In this document: piece by piece, positions 1 through 8,652 of the stretch
Layout: each line of letters begins with the position of its first letter
Numbering within the stretch: the first letter of the stretch is position 1
Source: JAJDNS01 sp963578825
Lineage (GTDB): Bacteria; Acidobacteriota; Vicinamibacteria; Fen-336
DNA length: 64,000 bases
Assembly (NCBI GenBank): GCA_963578825.1
Contig: CAUZDW010000006.1
Location: forward strand, 83,918 to 147,917
Direction: 5' to 3'
Made by a program: the position numbers and the translations under genes
Notes under the pieces: model-generated
The model's database searches: none
What the model was told of the DNA's origin: nothing
The model's input: the letters and a program-made list of their open reading frames with translations, nothing else

Positions 1-2
1 GC

Positions 3-701
3 TTTCTCGATCGAGCGGGCCACGCCGCGGTCGTGGTGAGCACGGGCACCGAGGCCCTCGCGGCTCTGGAAAGACACGACTTCGACGTCGTCCTCATGGA
101 CGTCCAGATGCCGGAAGTCGACGGCCTGGAGGCCACCCGCGCGATCCGGAAGCGGGAACGCACGAGTGGCGGCCACGTCCCCATCGTGGCCCTCACCGCC
201 CACGTCGTGAAGGGCGATGCCGAGCGTTGCCTCGAGGCCGGCATGGATGCGTACGTCGCCAAGCCCCTCCGCTCTCGGGACCTGCACGCCGCCATCCAGT
301 CGGCTCTGAATCCCGCGCCACCGGCACGAGCGACCGCGGATCGACCGACCGAAGGAGTGATCGACGAGGAGCGGCTGTTCGAGAGGGTCGTCGGGGACCG
401 CGAGGCCCTGAGCGAGCTGGTCGACGTCTTCCTCGCGGACACGCCAGAGTTGGTCGCCCGCATCGACGCGGCGATCGACGGGGAGGATCGTGCCGCGCTT
501 CGAACAGCCGCCCACACCCTCAAGGGAGCGGTCTCCAACTTTGCCGCCCCACTCGCCACCCGGGCAGCGGCGCGGCTCCAGCAGACCGGAGACAACGAGA
601 AGCTGGACGGTGCCCGCTCAGCGCGCGACGCTCTGAAGCGAGAGATCGAGCGCGTTCGAACCGCCCTGGCAGCGGTCGTCGCGAAACGCGACGACCGCTA
701 G
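3..701 (+). CDS. Hybrid sensor histidine kinase, C-terminal part (receiver + HPt)
   Basis: The frame is open to the left edge, so the sensor and kinase parts lie outside the window. What remains is a CheY-like receiver (phosphoacceptor Asp in VLMDVQMPE, conserved Thr in ALTAH, Lys in YVAKPL), a short linker, and a histidine phosphotransfer domain whose phospho-His lies in AAHTLKGA. This order is typical of BarA/ArcB-like hybrid kinases, which pass phosphate through a relay to a separate response regulator. The gene converges on a receiver/ATPase gene, a possible partner, but nothing in the sequence proves they interact. A perfect hairpin covers the stop codon. The domain call is firm; the signal sensed is unknown. 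Confidence 0.9.
   Translation, partial: FLDRAGHAAVVVSTGTEALAALERHDFDVVLMDVQMPEVDGLEATRAIRKRERTSGGHVPIVALTAHVVKGDAERCLEAGMDAYVAKPLRSRDLHAAIQSALNPAPPARATADRPTEGVIDEERLFERVVGDREALSELVDVFLADTPELVARIDAAIDGEDRAALRTAAHTLKGAVSNFAAPLATRAAARLQQTGDNEKLDGARSARDALKREIERVRTALAAVVAKRDDR
671..699. terminator. 13-bp perfect hairpin at the stop codon, candidate bidirectional terminator
   Basis: The arms at 671-683 and 687-699 are exact inverted complements with an AAA loop. The right arm runs into the TAG stop of the histidine kinase gene, and the convergent gene ends at 712, so the structure could stop transcription from both sides. There is no T-tract, so classic intrinsic termination is not certain. Confidence 0.6.
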
Positions 702-711
702 CCCGCGCCAG

Positions 712-1164
712 TCAGTCCAGATACTTGACGAAGACCACCTCGTTGTGGGCCTCGTTGTACAGGAGCTCGTCGACCATCGCCCGGGTCAGCACCAGGCCGA
801 AGCCACCGGGCCTCAGACCCATCTCTTCCCGCACGGCGGCGTGCTCCATGGGACGGTCCGAGGGGTTGGAAACAGCGGCATGGCTCAGGCTTTCGAAATT
901 GAAGCCGTGTCCGGGGTCGGCTATTCGATAGAGCAGCATACGGCGGGCTCGCAGATAGGAGATTCGAACGCTCTGGGTGGGGTCGAGCTCGCCGCCCCAC
1001 TCGATGGCGTTCATCAGCAGCTCCCGAAACGCCTGGCCCACGCTGTTCCGAACGTCCTCGGGAAGGTCGGCCTCGAGCCGTCCCAGGACGGCCTGGCTGC
1101 GGGCCGCGGCCCCGCGGTCGCACGGCACGACGAGCTCGACCCAGTCGGGCTTGGCCAAGATCAC
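712..1164 (-). CDS. HATPase_c_2 (RsbW/anti-sigma type) domain, 3' part of a receiver-ATPase gene
   Basis: This encodes a GHKL-fold ATP-binding domain: N-box in FRELLMNAIEWGG, G1 box in ADPGHGF, G2 box in RPGGFGL. It resembles RsbW/SpoIIAB anti-sigma kinases and the ATPase domains attached to receiver proteins. Read upstream past the first ATG, the same frame encodes ACRYVTKP followed by a normal receiver C-terminus. The domain is therefore almost certainly the output half of a receiver-ATPase fusion whose front half is the reading frame at 1161-1541. A one-base frameshift near 1256-1264 separates the two. The likely role is phosphorylation-controlled binding or phosphorylation of a regulatory partner in the cytoplasm. 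Confidence 0.8.
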   Translation of the reverse strand: MILAKPDWVELVVPCDRGAAARSQAVLGRLEADLPEDVRNSVGQAFRELLMNAIEWGGELDPTQSVRISYLRARRMLLYRIADPGHGFNFESLSHAAVSNPSDRPMEHAAVREEMGLRPGGFGLVLTRAMVDELLYNEAHNEVVFVKYLD

Positions 1165-1541
1165 CTCGATGGGTCTGTCAGGGCCGGATTCCAGGACCTC
1201 CTGGATGGGGCCGATGAGCTCTTTTGGCTCGACGGGTTTCGTGACGTAGCGGCACGCCGCTCTCGAAGCGCCTTCAGGACGGTCTCCGGCGCGTCGTCCG
1301 CCGTCATGACCACGACTCTGGGCGGAGACGAGGTGTCCCGCAAGCGGGCCATCACCTCGAGACCATCCATGCCCGGCATCCAGATATCGAGCAGCACGAG
1401 GTCGAAGGGCTTTCGGCCCAGCCGGGCGAGGGCGGAGGCACCGTCGATTGCGGTCTCGACCTGGTAGCCGGCAGACTTGAGCTGCAGGCGGATCAGATGC
1501 CGGGTCGATCGATCATCGTCGACGACGAGGATCTTCTGCAC
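1161..1541 (-). CDS. Response regulator receiver domain, 5' part of a receiver-ATPase gene (frameshifted)
   Basis: CheY-like receiver with the acidic pocket in LVVDDDRST, phosphoacceptor Asp in LVLLDIWMPGMDG, and Thr in VVVMTADD. A GTG at 1541 preceded by an AGG-type ribosome site is chosen as the start; an upstream ATG would add an arginine-rich tail unlike the family. After ALRE the frame turns to nonsense, and the conserved Lys segment (YVTKP) appears one base off in the frame of the ATPase gene. Missing that Lys, the protein as read could not signal normally. The break at about 1256-1264 is either a real mutation or a sequencing error. Confidence 0.8.
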   Translation of the reverse strand: MQKILVVDDDRSTRHLIRLQLKSAGYQVETAIDGASALARLGRKPFDLVLLDIWMPGMDGLEVMARLRDTSSPPRVVVMTADDAPETVLKALRERRAATSRNPSSQKSSSAPSRRSWNPALTDPSR

Positions 1542-1724
1542 CGCTGCCTCGACAGGTTGCGACCGCGCCGCCGATCGGCTGGAAGCGGACCGATTGCACG
1601 CTCTTGCGTGGCTCCGAAGGTGACGCCGCCATCGTAGGTCGGGGGATCTCACGGCGTCAAGGCTCCATCCGTCAGAGCGGAGGAGAAGGCCCGTGAGTAG
1701 ACGGAACCGTCGGGGACCGGCACA

Positions 1725-3596
1725 ATGGAGGATCAGACTTGCGGCTGTTTCAACCCATTCGGCAAGATATGGAGGACCGTGAGACTTCTCAAGGACGCGA
1801 CCCTACTGGCCGTCGCCCTGGCCGCTGCCGGCTCGATCGGCTGCGGCTCGACGACCCACGACCTCTCCCCTGAAGCGCCTGCCGCACCCGAGAACGCCAG
1901 CGCTTCGATCGCAGTGGCACCAGCCGAGACCGAACCGCCGAGCGTGAGCTCCGCCGAGACCGATCCTTCGCAACCGGTGGTTGAAACAGATGCCTTCACG
2001 GGGCGGGAGTCTCTGGACGGAATGGACCTCCTCGAAGAGCTGGCGAGCGAGCCGGATTTGATGCAGAAGGAGGCTCTCGAGCTGTGTCAGTCCGCCGAGC
2101 GGCTTCTGGACCAGGGAGAGGTGGAAGAGGCGGTCGACGCGGTGGATCGAGCCTACGAGCTGATGCTGGCCCTGCCAGGCAACGGCGATGGGGACTACCT
2201 CCAAGCCAAGGAAGACATCCGCCTTCTCGTGGCCGACCTCATCAGCCGTTCCTACAACTCCGGGCGCAGCGCGGCCGCTCGACCCACGGCCTCGTGGGAC
2301 CTCGAGCTGCCCATGGTCGACAACGAGCACGTCCGGAGAGAAATCAAGAGCTTCACGACAAAGGAGCGCGAGCAGTTCGTCGCGGGCTACCGGCGGGCGG
2401 GTCTTTACCGCCCCATGATCCTGGCCAAGCTGGAAGAAGCGGGACTGCCCAGCCAGCTGAGCTGGCTGCCGATGGTCGAGAGCTGGTTCAAGGTCCGGGC
2501 GTACTCCCGGGCGAGCGCCGTCGGCATGTGGCAGTTCATCTCGTCGACCGGCCAGCGCTACGGCCTGAGCCGGGACTCCTGGGTCGACGAGCGGTTCAAC
2601 CCGGAGAAATCCACCGACGCCGCCATCGGCTACCTCACCGATCTACACGGGCTGTTCGGGGACTGGCCGAAGGCCCTGGCCGGCTACAACTGCGGAGAGG
2701 CTCGGGTTCAGCGGCTCCAGAGGCGCTCGGCCACCGAGTACCTGGATTTCTGGGACCTCTACGGGCTCCTTCCGCGGGAGACGCGGCGCTATGTCCCCCG
2801 CCTTTTCGCCGCCATCCAGATCATCGAAAACCCGGAGAAGTACGGGATGACGCTCCCCGACCCCGATGATCCCGCGGGAGATCTCGCCACGGTGAGGATC
2901 CAGCGAGCGGTGAAGCTGGAGACTCTCGACGCGCTCCTCTCTCTCGAGAAGGGGACCCTCGGGAATCTGAACCCCGAGCTGCGCTACCGGGGCACGCCCA
3001 AGCGCACCTACGAGCTCGTCGTCCCGGCGAGCCAGGAGCAGACGCTCGTCGCGAAGATCGATTCGATTCCCGAGTGGCGCCCCCCCCAGACCCAGTACGT
3101 GATCCATCGGGTCAGGCGCGGCCAGACGCTCTCGGTGATCGCCCGCCGCTACCGGACGAACGTCCGCGCCATCATGCGCACGAACAACCTGCGCAGCGCG
3201 AACCGGATTCGAGAGGGGCAGCGCCTCCGCATCCCCGTCCGGGGCTCGGGAAGCGTCGTTCGAACCTCCCGGACAGCCGTGAACGGAGTCCACACGGTGA
3301 GACGGGGAGAGTCCCTCGGTGGGATCGCTCGGGCCTACGGAACGACGGTGAGCCTCCTCAAGAAGGACAATGGCCTCTCCTCCGACGTCATCCACCCCGG
3401 GCAGAGCCTTCGGGTGGCGCAGGCCTCGAGCAGTGCGTCCGCCTCCGGCGGGAAGAGCTACCGGGTGGCCCGGGGCGACACCCTCGGCAAGATCGCCGAC
3501 AGGCACGGCGTGGGGCTCTCGAAGCTGCTTCGGGCGAACGGCCTGAGCAGCCGGAGCACCATCTATCCCGGCCAGGATCTGGTGATCCCCCGCTGA
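1725..3596 (+). CDS. mltD: LysM-containing membrane-bound lytic murein transglycosylase D
   Basis: This enzyme cleaves peptidoglycan glycan strands to 1,6-anhydro ends in the periplasm. The N-terminus has a lipoprotein signal ending in GSIGC, then a linker, then an SLT (transglycosylase family 1) domain at about residues 235-345 with catalytic Glu252 in MVESWF and the motifs SAVGMWQF and ALAGYNCG. Three LysM domains follow at about 457-502, 523-566 and 579-623 (RRGQTL, RRGESL, ARGDTL). Length and order match MltD. The ATG at 1725 adds 18 residues before the signal; a GTG at 1779, three bases after GGAGG, would give a cleaner lipoprotein start. It converges on the gene at 3616-4184, and a short inverted repeat (3595-3616) spans the gap. 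Confidence 0.93.
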   Translation: MEDQTCGCFNPFGKIWRTVRLLKDATLLAVALAAAGSIGCGSTTHDLSPEAPAAPENASASIAVAPAETEPPSVSSAETDPSQPVVETDAFTGRESLDGMDLLEELASEPDLMQKEALELCQSAERLLDQGEVEEAVDAVDRAYELMLALPGNGDGDYLQAKEDIRLLVADLISRSYNSGRSAAARPTASWDLELPMVDNEHVRREIKSFTTKEREQFVAGYRRAGLYRPMILAKLEEAGLPSQLSWLPMVESWFKVRAYSRASAVGMWQFISSTGQRYGLSRDSWVDERFNPEKSTDAAIGYLTDLHGLFGDWPKALAGYNCGEARVQRLQRRSATEYLDFWDLYGLLPRETRRYVPRLFAAIQIIENPEKYGMTLPDPDDPAGDLATVRIQRAVKLETLDALLSLEKGTLGNLNPELRYRGTPKRTYELVVPASQEQTLVAKIDSIPEWRPPQTQYVIHRVRRGQTLSVIARRYRTNVRAIMRTNNLRSANRIREGQRLRIPVRGSGSVVRTSRTAVNGVHTVRRGESLGGIARAYGTTVSLLKKDNGLSSDVIHPGQSLRVAQASSSASASGGKSYRVARGDTLGKIADRHGVGLSKLLRANGLSSRSTIYPGQDLVIPR

Positions 3597-3615
3597 GAGA
3601 CGGCCACCCCGCTCT

Positions 3616-4184
3616 CTACTCTGGATCGTCGTCCCGTTGGAAGAACATGGAGACTGCGAGCGGCTTGAGGAGGGTCTTGTGCTCCAGGCGGTAGGCGACG
3701 AGCAGGGTGTCGCCCGGAGGCAGCAGGGTGTAAAGAGCCGTGATGTGTCCGTCCTTCGCCTTCTCCTCGAGCCTGAGCTGGGTCCCCTGCCATTTGACCG
3801 ACACCTTCAGCGTGCCACCCAGGGGTCCCCGACTCGCAGCCTCGCGGCCGAAATAGTAGATCGAGACTTCGTCTCCCAGGCCGGTCTTGAAATCTTTGTC
3901 GCTCTGCTCCACGGTCAGGAAACGCGAGTCGGGATCGTCGATCACGCCGAGCAGCCATCTTCGGATCCACACGCGGACCAGGTCCTTCTTGACGTCGCCG
4001 TGGTGGCATCCGGCCCTACGGCCTCCTCGATCTTCGAGCGGAGATCACTGCTGCGCTGCTGGTTGAACTCCCAGGCGCCGCTGAAGTCCGGCTGCTGCTG
4101 GGCTTCGAGAGCGGCACTCGGGACGACGAGCCCGAGGAGCACAGAGAGGGCGAGGAGGCGGGCCACCGGCGTGAGAAATCGCAT
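3616..4184 (-). CDS. Secreted protein of unknown function (frameshifted)
   Basis: The N-terminus is a signal peptide ending near AALEAQQQ, followed by DFSGAWEFN, a start common in small exported beta-structured proteins of Acidobacteria. At 4000-4025 the frame changes: the first frame continues as low-complexity sequence to 3942, while GDVKKDLVRVW, IDDPDSRFLTVEQ and LGGTLKVSVKW continue one base off to the stop at 3616. Joined, the product is about 189 residues with no transmembrane segment after the signal. No enzyme motif is visible. A lipocalin-like ligand or stress role is possible, but the function is not known. Confidence 0.6.
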
Positions 4185-4246
4185 GGTTTCGGGGATAACC
4201 CGAGCCCGCTCTATTCACCAGGCTTCGTCCCGAGAGGCGTGAGACG

Positions 4247-4793
4247 CTAGCCGAGCCGGGCGAGCGCACCTCCCGCGGAGCTGGGCAAGCGTGGGCTTGA
4301 TCGCAGGCGCCACTCGTGCCCGCCCTCGAAGGCGCAGACCTCGACGGACACTCCCTTGCTCCGCAGCAGATCCACGTCGGCCCCGAGCTTCTCCTGGCTG
4401 TACCAGGGATCGGCGGTGCCGCGGCCGATCAACACTCGGGGGAAGCCCGTCAGGTCGCGTCCCCCCAGATCGGGCGGGACGTCGCCTCCCAGCGCCAGGA
4501 GGGCCTGGCAGGCCGGCCCGTCGGCGGCCGCAGCCCGATAGGCCATCGCGACGCCCTGGGAGAAGCCGACGTAGACGAGAGGCTCGCGGGTCGGGTAGTC
4601 CTCCCTCACCCGCCCCACGACACCCGTCACGTAGCGGACATTGTCCTCGATCGCCAGCTCACGGTTGAAGCGGGTCATCCAGCTCGCCACCACATCGCCC
4701 GTCTTCGCCCGGGCTTTCCACGAGGTAGTGCCCGTGAACGGTCGTGCCGAGCTGAAACGCTCGGGCTGACGTCGAGGGATGTCGAGAGGACAT
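4247..4793 (-). pseudogene. Alpha/beta hydrolase (phospholipase/carboxylesterase type) with internal deletion
   Basis: The C-terminal two thirds is a recognisable serine esterase: nucleophile Ser in GFSQG, Asp in GTADPWY, His in GGHEW, and the signature DVVASWMTR. The expected start is also present in another frame (ATG at 4793, with TVHGHYLVE). Between the two, about 40-50 residues carrying the oxyanion HGF-type motif are missing, and the frame changes at 4700-4725. As written the gene cannot make a working hydrolase. A real deletion or an assembly collapse would both give this picture. It is divergent from the symporter at 4902. Confidence 0.7.
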
Positions 4794-4866
4794 GGCACGC
4801 TCCGCTCCGGTCCGCGGGATGATAGCAGCCGGGCGCCGTGGCCAGCCGCTCTGTGGCCAGCCGTTC

Positions 4867-4895
4867 TTGCTCGTGAGGCCACGCGCCAGTACCCT
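4867..4895 (+). promoter_or_regulatory. Candidate promoter for the symporter, leaderless spacing
   Basis: TTGCTC (4867-4872) and TACCCT (4890-4895) are separated by 17 bases. The -10 ends 6 bases before the ATG at 4902, so the transcript would begin at or next to the start codon. No ribosome-binding site precedes that ATG, which fits. Confidence 0.45.
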
Positions 4896-4901
4896 CTCGG
4901 G

Positions 4902-6230
4902 ATGCGCTGGTACCGTAGGCTCCACTGGCAGATCCTCCTGGGACTGCTCCTGGGCACCATCTACGGGGTCGTGGCCGCCTCCCAGGGGTGGATCCAGTTC
5001 ACCCGGGACTGGATCGCACCGTTCGGGATCATCTTCCTCAACGGACTCAAGCTCATCGCGGTCCCCCTCATCCTGGCCTCCCTCGTCACCGGTGTGGCCT
5101 CCCTCAGCGACCTGAAGAAGCTGTCCCGAATCGGCGGGAAGACCATCGGCATCTACATCGCGACCACGGCCATCGCGGTGACCATCGGTCTCCTCGTGGT
5201 CAACGTGCTGCAGCCCGGAGACTACGTGCCGGAATCGATGCGGCTCGAGCTGCAGGAAACCTACGCCGCCGACGCCAGCGCCCGGCAGGCCATGGCGGAC
5301 GACGCCAAGGAGCGCGGGCCGCTCCAGATCCTCGTCGATCTGGTGCCCAACAACTTCTTCGGGGCGGCCTCGAACAACAGCAACATGCTGCAGGTGGTGT
5401 TCGTCGCCCTCCTCATCGGCGTGGGCCTCGTGCAGCTCCCGGAAAAACAGGCCCGGCCGCTGCTCGAGTTCTTCGAGAGCGCCAGCGCCCTGGTGATCCG
5501 CCTCGTCGACCTCATCATGCTGATCGCGCCGGTGGGTGTCTTCTCACTGATCGCGAGCACCATCACCTCGGTCGCCGGCGACGAGCCGCGGCGCATCGCC
5601 CAGCTGATGGGGGCCCTGGGCTTCTATTGCGTGGCGGTGATTGCAGGACTCGCCATCCAGACTCTGGTCACCTACCCGCTGCTCCTGAGACTCTTCACCC
5701 CCATGAAGATCCGTACTTTCTTCGCCGGGATCGCTCCGGCGCAGCTCGTGGCGTTCTCCACGAGCTCGAGCGGGGCGACCTTGCCGGTGACGATGGAGCG
5801 CTGCGAAGAGAAGCTGGGCGTGTCCGAGGAGATCTCGTCGTTCGCCCTGCCCCTCGGGGCCACGGTCAACATGGACGGCACCGGCCTCTACCAGGCGGTG
5901 GCCGCCGTCTTCATCGCCCAAACCCTGGGAATGGGCCTGGGCATGACGGCGCAGCTCACGATCGTCCTCACCGCCGTCATCGCCTCCATCGGAACGGCCG
6001 CGGTGCCCGGGGTCGGGATCATCATGCTGGTCATCATCCTCGAGGCGATCGGCGTCCCGAGCGCCGGGGTTGCCCTCATCCTCGGCGTCGACCGCATCCT
6101 CGACATGCTGCGCACGGTCACCAACATCACCGGTGACGCCTGTATAGCGACCATCGTCGCTTCGTCGGAGGGACAGCTCCGCCCACCGGACCTCAGCGAG
6201 GAGAGGGACCGCATCCGCGTGCGGGCCTGA
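4902..6230 (+). CDS. Dicarboxylate/amino acid:cation symporter (DAACS family)
   Basis: Inner-membrane secondary transporter of the GltP/DctA family, importing C4-dicarboxylates or glutamate/aspartate with Na+ or H+. The 442-residue length, multiple hydrophobic helices, the serine-rich hairpin (FSTSSSGATLP), the TM7 motif NMDGT and the final DRILDMLRTVTNI match the family. The start at 4902 gives the normal short cytoplasmic N-terminus; the upstream in-frame extension has no coding character. The substrate cannot be decided from sequence alone. It ends convergent with bioA, and a hairpin covers the stop. Confidence 0.92.
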   Translation: MRWYRRLHWQILLGLLLGTIYGVVAASQGWIQFTRDWIAPFGIIFLNGLKLIAVPLILASLVTGVASLSDLKKLSRIGGKTIGIYIATTAIAVTIGLLVVNVLQPGDYVPESMRLELQETYAADASARQAMADDAKERGPLQILVDLVPNNFFGAASNNSNMLQVVFVALLIGVGLVQLPEKQARPLLEFFESASALVIRLVDLIMLIAPVGVFSLIASTITSVAGDEPRRIAQLMGALGFYCVAVIAGLAIQTLVTYPLLLRLFTPMKIRTFFAGIAPAQLVAFSTSSSGATLPVTMERCEEKLGVSEEISSFALPLGATVNMDGTGLYQAVAAVFIAQTLGMGLGMTAQLTIVLTAVIASIGTAAVPGVGIIMLVIILEAIGVPSAGVALILGVDRILDMLRTVTNITGDACIATIVASSEGQLRPPDLSEERDRIRVRA

Positions 6231-6252
6231 GGACGACCGGCGTCTCGGGCCC
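6223..6252. terminator. Hairpin spanning the symporter stop codon
   Basis: A 9-bp stem (6223-6231 with 6244-6252, one G-U pair) has a 12-base loop. The TGA stop at 6228-6230 lies inside the left arm. bioA ends at 6293 on the other strand, so the hairpin could serve both genes. There is no T-tract. Confidence 0.5.
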
Positions 6253-6292
6253 CAGGCTCGGAGGCGAACGGTGCCGTCGAAACGCACGCGCG

Positions 6293-7585
6293 CTAGCGAC
6301 GACGCGCGGCCCATTCGCCAGTGACGCTCAGCAGGCTGGCCGCGAGGACGTCCTGGTCATCCGGAGACATCACCAGCGCGGGCGTGAGGTAGATCGCGTC
6401 TCGGAACGGACGGATCCAGAGGCCCTGCTCGACGAAGCGGGCCTTGAGCCACTCGATGTCACGCAGCTCGTCCACCTGGACCACGGCGACAGCGCCCTTC
6501 GTGCGGACGTCGACGACCTGCGGCAGGTCGCGACACGGTGCCAGCGCCGCCGCCAATCGGGTCTCCATGGCCCGGGCCTGCTCGAGCCGCGGCTCGCCCT
6601 CGAACAGGTCCAGGCTCGCGTTCGCCGCCGCGCAAGCCAGCGGATTCGCCATGTAGGTCGGCCCGTGCATCAGCGCATGGGCGGGATCGTCCGACCAGAA
6701 CGCCTCGAAGACGGTGTCGGTCGCCACCGTCGCCGCAAGGCCGAGGACGCCACCCGTCAGTCCTTTGCCCAGGGTGATGATGTCCGGGATCACGCCCGCC
6801 TGCTCACAGGCGAACATGGTGCCGGTGCGACCGAATCCCGTGGCGATCTCGTCGAAGATCAGCAGCACGCCGTGGACATCGCACAGCCGCCTGATCTGCG
6901 CGACCGCCGCCGCGGAGTGGAACCGATAGCCCCCCGCCCCTTGCACCAGCGGTTCCAGGATCACGCCAGCCAGTCGCTCCCGGTGGCGTCCGATGAAGGC
7001 GTCGAGCTCCGCGACCTTTTGCTCGTCCTCCGGGATGGCGGCCGGGTACTGCTCAAGCAGATAGCCCTTGAAGTGCGCGTGCATCCCGCCTTCGGGATCG
7101 GTCACCGACATCGCGCCGAGCGTGTCGCCGTGGTAGCCGTGTCGGAAACAGACGAAGCGGTTGCGGCCCCGCTCACCGCGATTCAGCCAGTACTGAACCG
7201 CCATTTTCAGCGCGACCTCGACGGCCACCGAGCCGGAGTCCGAGAAGAAGACGCGGTTCAGCTCGCCAGGAAGCAGCGCCGCCAGTCGCCGGGCCAGCTT
7301 CAGCGCCGGCTCGTGGTTCAGGCCTCCGAACATCACGTGGGGCATGGTGCGGAGCTGCCTTTCGACGGCCGACACCAGGTGCGGGTGGTTGAAGCCATGG
7401 CATGCCGACCACCAGGACGCGATTCCGTCGATCAGCTCGCGTCCGTCGGCGAGGCGGATCCGCACGCCGCTCGTCGAGACCACGGGAAGTGGCAACGGCG
7501 CGGTCTTCATCTGTGTGTACGGCATCCAGATGTGGCGGTAGCCGGCGCTCTGCCAATCGGGCGGCGGCGCGCTGCCGAGGCTCAC
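6293..7585 (-). CDS. bioA: Adenosylmethionine-8-amino-7-oxononanoate aminotransferase
   Basis: PLP enzyme that makes 7,8-diaminopelargonate (DAPA) from KAPA with S-adenosylmethionine as amino donor, the third step of the late biotin pathway. Seen: GIASWWSACHGFNHP near the N-terminus, the acidic PLP motif FDEIATGFGRTG, the Schiff-base Lys in TLGKGLTGG, and GPTYMANPLACA. The 430-residue length is typical. The start is a GTG at 7585 overlapping the bioB stop (GTGA), so translation is probably coupled to bioB. It belongs to a divergent locus with bioF-bioD. Confidence 0.96.
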   Translation of the reverse strand: MSLGSAPPPDWQSAGYRHIWMPYTQMKTAPLPLPVVSTSGVRIRLADGRELIDGIASWWSACHGFNHPHLVSAVERQLRTMPHVMFGGLNHEPALKLARRLAALLPGELNRVFFSDSGSVAVEVALKMAVQYWLNRGERGRNRFVCFRHGYHGDTLGAMSVTDPEGGMHAHFKGYLLEQYPAAIPEDEQKVAELDAFIGRHRERLAGVILEPLVQGAGGYRFHSAAAVAQIRRLCDVHGVLLIFDEIATGFGRTGTMFACEQAGVIPDIITLGKGLTGGVLGLAATVATDTVFEAFWSDDPAHALMHGPTYMANPLACAAANASLDLFEGEPRLEQARAMETRLAAALAPCRDLPQVVDVRTKGAVAVVQVDELRDIEWLKARFVEQGLWIRPFRDAIYLTPALVMSPDDQDVLAASLLSVTGEWAARRR

Positions 7586-8559
7586 GTCTGGAGCGGCTCG
7601 CGTCTGAGGCCCAGCCGCGAGAAGAGGCTTTCATCGCGATCGGCATCCGGGTTGGGCGCGGTCAGCAGCTTCGGCCCAGCGAAGATCGAGTTGGCCCCGG
7701 CCAGAAAAGCGAGCGCCTGGAGCTCGTCGCTCATCGACTCGCGCCCGGCGGACAGCCGCACGTAGGAAGCCGGCATCAGGAGTCGCGCCACCGCGATCGT
7801 ACGCACGAGCTCCAGCGGATCGATCTCCGTCTCGTCCGCGAGGGGCGTCCCCGCAATTGGCACCAGGCGGTTGATCGGAACACTCTGGGGGTGCTCGGGG
7901 AGCGTCGCCAGCGAGTGGAGCAGGCCGACTCGATCCTCGCGGGACTCCCCCATGCCGACGATGCCGCCGCAGCAGACGCGCATCCCCGCGCTGCGCACAT
8001 GGGTCAGTGTCTCGATCCGGTCCTGGAAGCGTCGCGTCGTGATGATCTCTCCGTAATGCTCCGGCGAAGTGTCGAGGTTGTGGTTGTAATAGGCGAGCCC
8101 CGCCGCGGCGAGCCGGTCCGCCTGCTCTGCGGTGAGCATGCCCAGCGTGGCGCACGTCTCCATCCCCAGCGCCCTGATGCGCTCCACCATCTCGCAGATC
8201 GCGTCCAGAGCATCGTCCGGGGCGCTGCGCCACGCAGCTCCGAGACAGTAGCGCGTGGCCCCCGCAGCGCGGGCGCGCTCGGCGCACGCCACCACGTCGT
8301 CGGGTGCCATCAAGGGCGCTGCCTCGACGCCCGCGCGATAGCGAGCCGACTGCGGGCAATAGGCACAGTCCTCCGGACACCCTCCTGTCTTCACGCTGAG
8401 GAGCGCGGAAATCTGGACCTCGTTCGGGCGGAAGGTGCGACGATGAACGGTCTGGGCTTCGAGCAGCAGGTCGAGCAGCGGCCGCTGGAAGAGCGCGGCG
8501 ATCTCGTTCCGGCTCCAGTCGCGGCGCAAGACCGGGACGCCGGTGGTAGGGGTTCTCAT
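7582..8559 (-). CDS. bioB: Biotin synthase
   Basis: Radical SAM enzyme that inserts sulfur into dethiobiotin, the last step of biotin synthesis. The [4Fe-4S] motif CPEDCAYCPQS is present, as are NHNLDTSPE, FLAGANSIF and the conserved entry FRPNEVQISALLSVKTGGC. The ATG at 8559 gives 325 residues, close to the E. coli enzyme. The open frame extends to 8904, but that part is antisense to bioF and lacks family sequence. It is the first gene of a leftward pair with bioA; the promoter must lie in 8560-8652, shared with bioF. Confidence 0.96.
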   Translation of the reverse strand: MRTPTTGVPVLRRDWSRNEIAALFQRPLLDLLLEAQTVHRRTFRPNEVQISALLSVKTGGCPEDCAYCPQSARYRAGVEAAPLMAPDDVVACAERARAAGATRYCLGAAWRSAPDDALDAICEMVERIRALGMETCATLGMLTAEQADRLAAAGLAYYNHNLDTSPEHYGEIITTRRFQDRIETLTHVRSAGMRVCCGGIVGMGESREDRVGLLHSLATLPEHPQSVPINRLVPIAGTPLADETEIDPLELVRTIAVARLLMPASYVRLSAGRESMSDELQALAFLAGANSIFAGPKLLTAPNPDADRDESLFSRLGLRREPLQT

Positions 8560-8615
8560 GCCGGGGGTCGTTGCGGTCACAGCGTTCTTCTCCACGCCCC
8601 GGGGCCATGTCCAGG

Positions 8616-8644
8616 TTGACAGGACGGCGGGGCGGCTCGATTCT
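8616..8644 (+). promoter_or_regulatory. Candidate bioF promoter
   Basis: A perfect TTGACA at 8616-8621 is followed after 17 bases by GATTCT (8639-8644), a weak -10. The predicted start of transcription lies one or two bases before the bioF ATG at 8653, so the message would be nearly leaderless. A GGTTGACA half-site here resembles half of a BirA box, but no matching second half was found. Confidence 0.4.
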
Positions 8645-8652
8645 CTCATGCT

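Noticed and set aside
8560..8652. BirA operator in the bioB-bioF gap
   Set aside because: Only one half-like site (GGTTGACA) is seen; no inverse partner at 14-16 bases.
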